From the NCBI GenBank assembly GCA_903921965.1, contig CAIXSE010000154.1, positions 1-8,632 of the forward strand: a DNA stretch of 8,632 nt, read 5' to 3'. The translations under genes and the position numbers were made by a program. Source of the stretch: an uncultured Thermoleophilia bacterium. GTDB taxonomy: Bacteria; Actinomycetota; Thermoleophilia; UBA2241. The notes beneath the pieces are model-generated. The model did no database searches and had not been told where the DNA came from. It saw nothing but the letters and a program-made list of their open reading frames with translations. Shown one piece after another: positions 6,801 through 8,632 of this stretch (positions within the stretch are counted from its first letter, which is position 1; the number at the start of each line of letters is the position of its first letter).

Positions 6801-7521
6801 TCGCGCCGTCACCCTCACGGCCGGCGCCGCGCTCGCCGGTCAGGACATCCTCCTCGTGCCCGAGAGCAGCGCCACCGGCAGCATGCGTTCCACGAACGAT
6901 GGCTTCATCCGTTGGGCCCGGCAGACGGACAACCCGGCGGCCACGTTCGAGTTCTGGTACCGGCCTCTCGCTTTCGGAGGCGAGGAGTACGGGCTCGACG
7001 TCGCCGAGATCAGCCGCGACTACGCCGACTGGAAGGGCCAGGGCGCCCACCGCTGGCCGATCATGCTCATCTGGTGCGCTGCGGGCAAGGTCGCCTTCCA
7101 GGTCAACGAGAGCGTGGGCGACGAGGTCGGCCGCTGGCAGCGCGTGGTGAGCACGACCACGCTGCAGCTCGGGCGGTGGTACCACATCGCGGCGCAGAAC
7201 GGCCCGCAGGGGCTCAAGCTGTTCGTCGACGGCCACCTCGAGGGGAGCAGGCCCTCGTACACCGACGGCGCGGAACCCAACCGGGGGGCGGCTGCGGGCG
7301 GCTGGTTCAGCCTCGGCGACAACCAGACGTTCGGCAGCGGCTACCTGACCGCCCTCGGCGACTTCAAGGCGCTGCGCGTGTCCAGGGTGGAGCGCTACAG
7401 CGGTGACTTCACGCCGCCGTACTCGTCGCCCGCCGACGCCGACACGGTCATCCTCGACCCGCTGGCGGGGACGACGAACGGCGACAACAGGAACTTCGTG
7501 CCGACGCCGGCGGGGCCATGA
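3847..7521 (+). CDS. Secreted multidomain zinc metallopeptidase with LamG-like domain
   Basis: The 1224-residue product is predicted to be exported. Residues 1-33 form a signal peptide (basic MDVVRGILR, hydrophobic core, cleavage after ARA). A FlgD-like Ig domain follows (about 37-135; FSPNGDGTLD at 46-55), then a beta-rich region, a carboxypeptidase-regulatory-like domain (about 251-315; VKGRVV, GADGSFAL), and a second such fold (about 383-465). The peptidase core has HEYGH (564-568), with a downstream EGWA whose E611 is the likely third zinc ligand, and SVARVLWDLYDD ending at about 661, a gluzincin-like arrangement. Beta-sandwich sequence (about 762-918), another regulatory-like domain (919-1006) and a LamG/concanavalin-type domain (about 1007-1195) complete it. 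I count 14 cysteines after the signal peptide, suggesting disulfides. There is no C-terminal anchor or LPXTG, so release or non-covalent attachment is likely. GTG 3847 is chosen for AGGGAG at 3836-3841 and the signal peptide; the open frame extends to 3058 but overlaps the deacylase. Substrate unknown. Confidence 0.88.
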   Translation: MDVVRGILRGATAGVLASLVLTLLLAAPPPARATSALRVSVAPAVFSPNGDGTLDKAVVGVRLARAGTLTVGVYDSSGRRVATLQKPKRLGPGSRTYVWGGRGTAGPCGDGRYTVRAKLRAGRKAGAARCPVAVDTTPPVVRLTSPFEPTVFAGGGLTTELPYTVGEPEGTHLALEVYHPEAGSGGLKDALGSIEAGEAQAGGVLVWDGRAVPGAWLPSSRYCLVLVATDVAGNRGVSPPLGAAVFAPTEVKGRVVTPAGAPVQGAAVDVVGTTAHTTTGADGSFALADCPMGLRVLRAQKEGLEAGGAGARVNMSPAVWTITMGQRTKGTTYPGLPAKGAAALAARRAAAVSRAPSWYEAPLRAGRAGIWDDLTDWFESDTYRVSGRFTYHAEDGTTHLPMDQVQVVVRDYWIDSFGFEVSSDIATSSTDALGNYDFTYTDDWDDVGTPDIRVCALAKDKDGAVANVWFPLAGRTWVCQGEYWADNTSDRLQRDYVDEAPGRVVFRLLDCVREAHLKGYGRTSLHITYPGDPAFLRGVPACYTPWLDTIHIKDGNGWKDYVFHEYGHAWMYAAYNRGNGDNAWDDYEWDASDTDYDSFSGPCDPWVALREGWAQFMALRMNGFDYRPPGPEPFECDYDSGGDDARVPNSVARVLWDLYDDTATPMWRGWAGTAAAPGPRLCTEYGPFDDDIVQVAATSGAVEDAIQHVLDEHHPAAALALRTQLREYFAGQAAVLRGVDGAFYRQGITGPISEAAPHVDAGTVLVTGDRRGDAWTGTLTLWCRVTDADAPGGSPDMDRMRVRFEGCWKPSTVTVRGEWAPLAYTTAVASGPPPGQGGSGWFKATWDTTAPSPVEIRRLTDSVVPYYGLNQLVADGVVAAGSRHDDVWIRAVAFDGLAESVPVESAEFTVDNGAGPAQGVSGVVRSSATLLPIAGATVELRQGTSSVAGTLLGTVTTGADGAYTFAPAPGSYTVIAAKTGFSSNHRAVTLTAGAALAGQDILLVPESSATGSMRSTNDGFIRWARQTDNPAATFEFWYRPLAFGGEEYGLDVAEISRDYADWKGQGAHRWPIMLIWCAAGKVAFQVNESVGDEVGRWQRVVSTTTLQLGRWYHIAAQNGPQGLKLFVDGHLEGSRPSYTDGAEPNRGAAAGGWFSLGDNQTFGSGYLTALGDFKALRVSRVERYSGDFTPPYSSPADADTVILDPLAGTTNGDNRNFVPTPAGP

Positions 7522-7526
7522 CGGCC

Positions 7527-7562
7527 GGGGGGGCGGGAGGTCGCAGCGCCGCCCGCCCGCCC
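7527..7562. terminator. GC-rich inverted repeat between convergent genes
   Basis: GGGCGGG at 7531-7537 pairs with CCCGCCC at 7552-7558. After one G-G mismatch the stem continues for three more pairs (7527-7529 with 7560-7562), leaving a 14-base loop. It fills the 41-base gap between two convergent stop codons, so it could end both transcripts. There is no T-run on either side. Confidence 0.4.
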
Positions 7563-8632
7563 CTACAGCTCCTCGGCGAAGTAGGCGACGCTCGCGTCCA
7601 GGAGCGTGGCCAGGTCGTCGCCGCGGATCGAGTGGTTGCAGCCCGGCAGCGGCACGAACACGAACGGCTTGCCGGCCGCCTGCAGCTGCGCGATGAAGTC
7701 GATGCTGTTCTGCAGGTGGACGTTGGTGTCGGCCGTGCCGTGGACGATGAGCGGCGGCGCCTCGATGCCCGCCGCCGCCGCGATCAGGTCGGTCTGCGCG
7801 TAACCGTCCGGGTTCTGCGCCGGGGTACGCATGAAGCGCTCGGTGTAGATGGTGTCGTACATCGCCCAGGAGCCGACGCCGGCCGCGTCCACGCCGCAGC
7901 GGAACGTCTCGGGCGCGTGGAGGAGCGCGTACAGCGTGAGGTAGCCGCCGAACGACTTGCCGTCACTCCCGATGCGGCGCGCGTCCACGTAGGGCAGCGT
8001 CTTCAGGTACTCGACCCCGGCGAGCTGGTCCTGCAGCGCGACCGGCCCGAGGACGTCGCCGATGGCGGCCGCGAACGTGTGTCCGCGACCGTAGCTGCCG
8101 CGGTTGTCGAGCCGCCAGACGAGGTAACCGGCCTGCGTGTAGAGCGTGTCCCGCTCGATGGTGTTGAAGATGCCGGTGGTGCCGTAGCGGTCGGCCACCA
8201 TCTGCAGGCCGGGGCCGCCGTACCAGTGCACCACGACGGGGTACTTCTTCGCGGGGTCGAAGCCCTGCGGCTTCACCAGCTGCGCGTACAGCGTGGTGCC
8301 GTCGGCGGCCTTCACCGTGTGTGACTCGCGCGTCACCGCCGGGAGGTCCACGGACGGCCCGGCGCAGCGCGCGAGCTCGTCGTACGGCGCGCCGTCCGCC
8401 GTGAGCACCTCCGTGACCGGCGGCGTGCCGGTCGCCGACCACTGGTCCACCAGGTAGCGGCCGTCGCCGGAGAGCGCCGGCTCGTGGAAGCCCGTCGCGG
8501 AGGTGAGCTGCTCGAGCTTCCCGGTCGCGATCTCCACCCGGTACGCCTGCCGCTCGAGCGGGCTCTGCTTCGTGGCGTTGAAGTAGGCCCAGCGGCCGGC
8601 CGGGTCCACGTAGACGGGCCGGCCGGCCGTCA
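7563..8632 (-). CDS. S9 family (DPP4-type) prolyl oligopeptidase, C-terminal part
   Basis: The frame is open to the right edge, so the N-terminus is missing; 355 complete codons are visible, ending at TAG (7565-7563). The first part (about 95 residues) is the end of the beta-propeller domain: DPAGRWAYF and PALSGDGRYL are typical blade motifs. The remainder is the alpha/beta-hydrolase domain. Counting from the valine codon at 8609, it has YPVVVHWYGGPG (123-134), the oxyanion region, LDNRGSYGRG (168-176), the nucleophile S219 in GKSFGGY, D294 in HGTADTNVH and H326 in GCNHSIRG. The triad is complete, so this should be an active serine peptidase that cleaves short peptides, often after proline. 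The sequence around the nucleophile has Lys and Phe where GWSYGGY is more usual. Localisation cannot be judged without the N-terminus. It converges with the secreted metallopeptidase gene. Confidence 0.93.
   Translation of the reverse strand, partial: TAGRPVYVDPAGRWAYFNATKQSPLERQAYRVEIATGKLEQLTSATGFHEPALSGDGRYLVDQWSATGTPPVTEVLTADGAPYDELARCAGPSVDLPAVTRESHTVKAADGTTLYAQLVKPQGFDPAKKYPVVVHWYGGPGLQMVADRYGTTGIFNTIERDTLYTQAGYLVWRLDNRGSYGRGHTFAAAIGDVLGPVALQDQLAGVEYLKTLPYVDARRIGSDGKSFGGYLTLYALLHAPETFRCGVDAAGVGSWAMYDTIYTERFMRTPAQNPDGYAQTDLIAAAAGIEAPPLIVHGTADTNVHLQNSIDFIAQLQAAGKPFVFVPLPGCNHSIRGDDLATLLDASVAYFAEEL

Noticed and set aside
3121..7236. A 1371-codon open frame on the minus strand, antisense to the secreted peptidase and continuous with the deacylase
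   Set aside because: Only its last 185 codons have family motifs. The upstream part is Arg/Gly/Pro/His-rich shadow sequence created by high GC bias opposite the real gene, and a promoter-like box plus GTG start occur at 3691-3676.
1..8632. CRISPR arrays, transposons, tRNA or rRNA genes, phage or defence modules
   Set aside because: No regularly spaced repeats, transposase motifs, terminal repeats, cloverleaf sequences or defence-protein motifs were noticed on either strand.

Overview
The window is very GC-rich, with dense coding on both strands, frequent GTG starts, GA-rich ribosome binding sites and TANNNT-type -10 boxes, one of which appears to drive a leaderless gene. This suggests an Actinomycetota-like bacterium. 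The secreted protein with an N-terminal FlgD-type Ig domain would fit a deep-branching, Coriobacteriia-like lineage, but that placement is inference from style, not from a marker gene.

Layout. 1-201 (-): N-terminus of an unrecognised protein running off the left edge. 343-945 (+): four-segment membrane protein of unknown function. 1074-1724 (+): TetR-type repressor with its own promoter and an inverted repeat over the predicted transcript start. 1749-1925 (-): 58-residue glycine-zipper membrane protein whose -10 box lies between two identical 10-bp palindromes. 2131-2508 (+): VOC/glyoxalase-fold protein with a structured leader. 2558-3124 and 3121-3678 (-): a two-gene operon, a YbaK/ProX-type aminoacyl-tRNA deacylase followed, with a 4-base GTGA overlap, by a YfcE/MJ0936-type metallophosphoesterase. 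3847-7521 (+): a 1224-residue secreted multidomain protein with a signal peptide, FlgD-like Ig domain, carboxypeptidase-regulatory-type domains, a gluzincin-like zinc peptidase core (HEYGH and a downstream EGWA) and a C-terminal LamG-like lectin fold. 7563-8632 (-): C-terminal part of an S9/DPP4-type prolyl oligopeptidase with an intact Ser-Asp-His triad, running off the right edge.

How they fit together. Most genes are housekeeping or singleton genes in divergent and convergent arrangement. The only clear operon is the deacylase-phosphoesterase pair. The secreted metallopeptidase and the S9 peptidase converge on a short GC-rich inverted repeat that may terminate both; together they could serve extracellular protein use, but nothing shows co-regulation. 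I found no CRISPR array, mobile element, tRNA, rRNA or defence system. The most distinctive items are the large zinc-peptidase protein, the unannotated 58-residue gene with its twin-palindrome promoter, and the structured leaders of the TetR and VOC genes. No intergenic gap exceeds about 205 bases.
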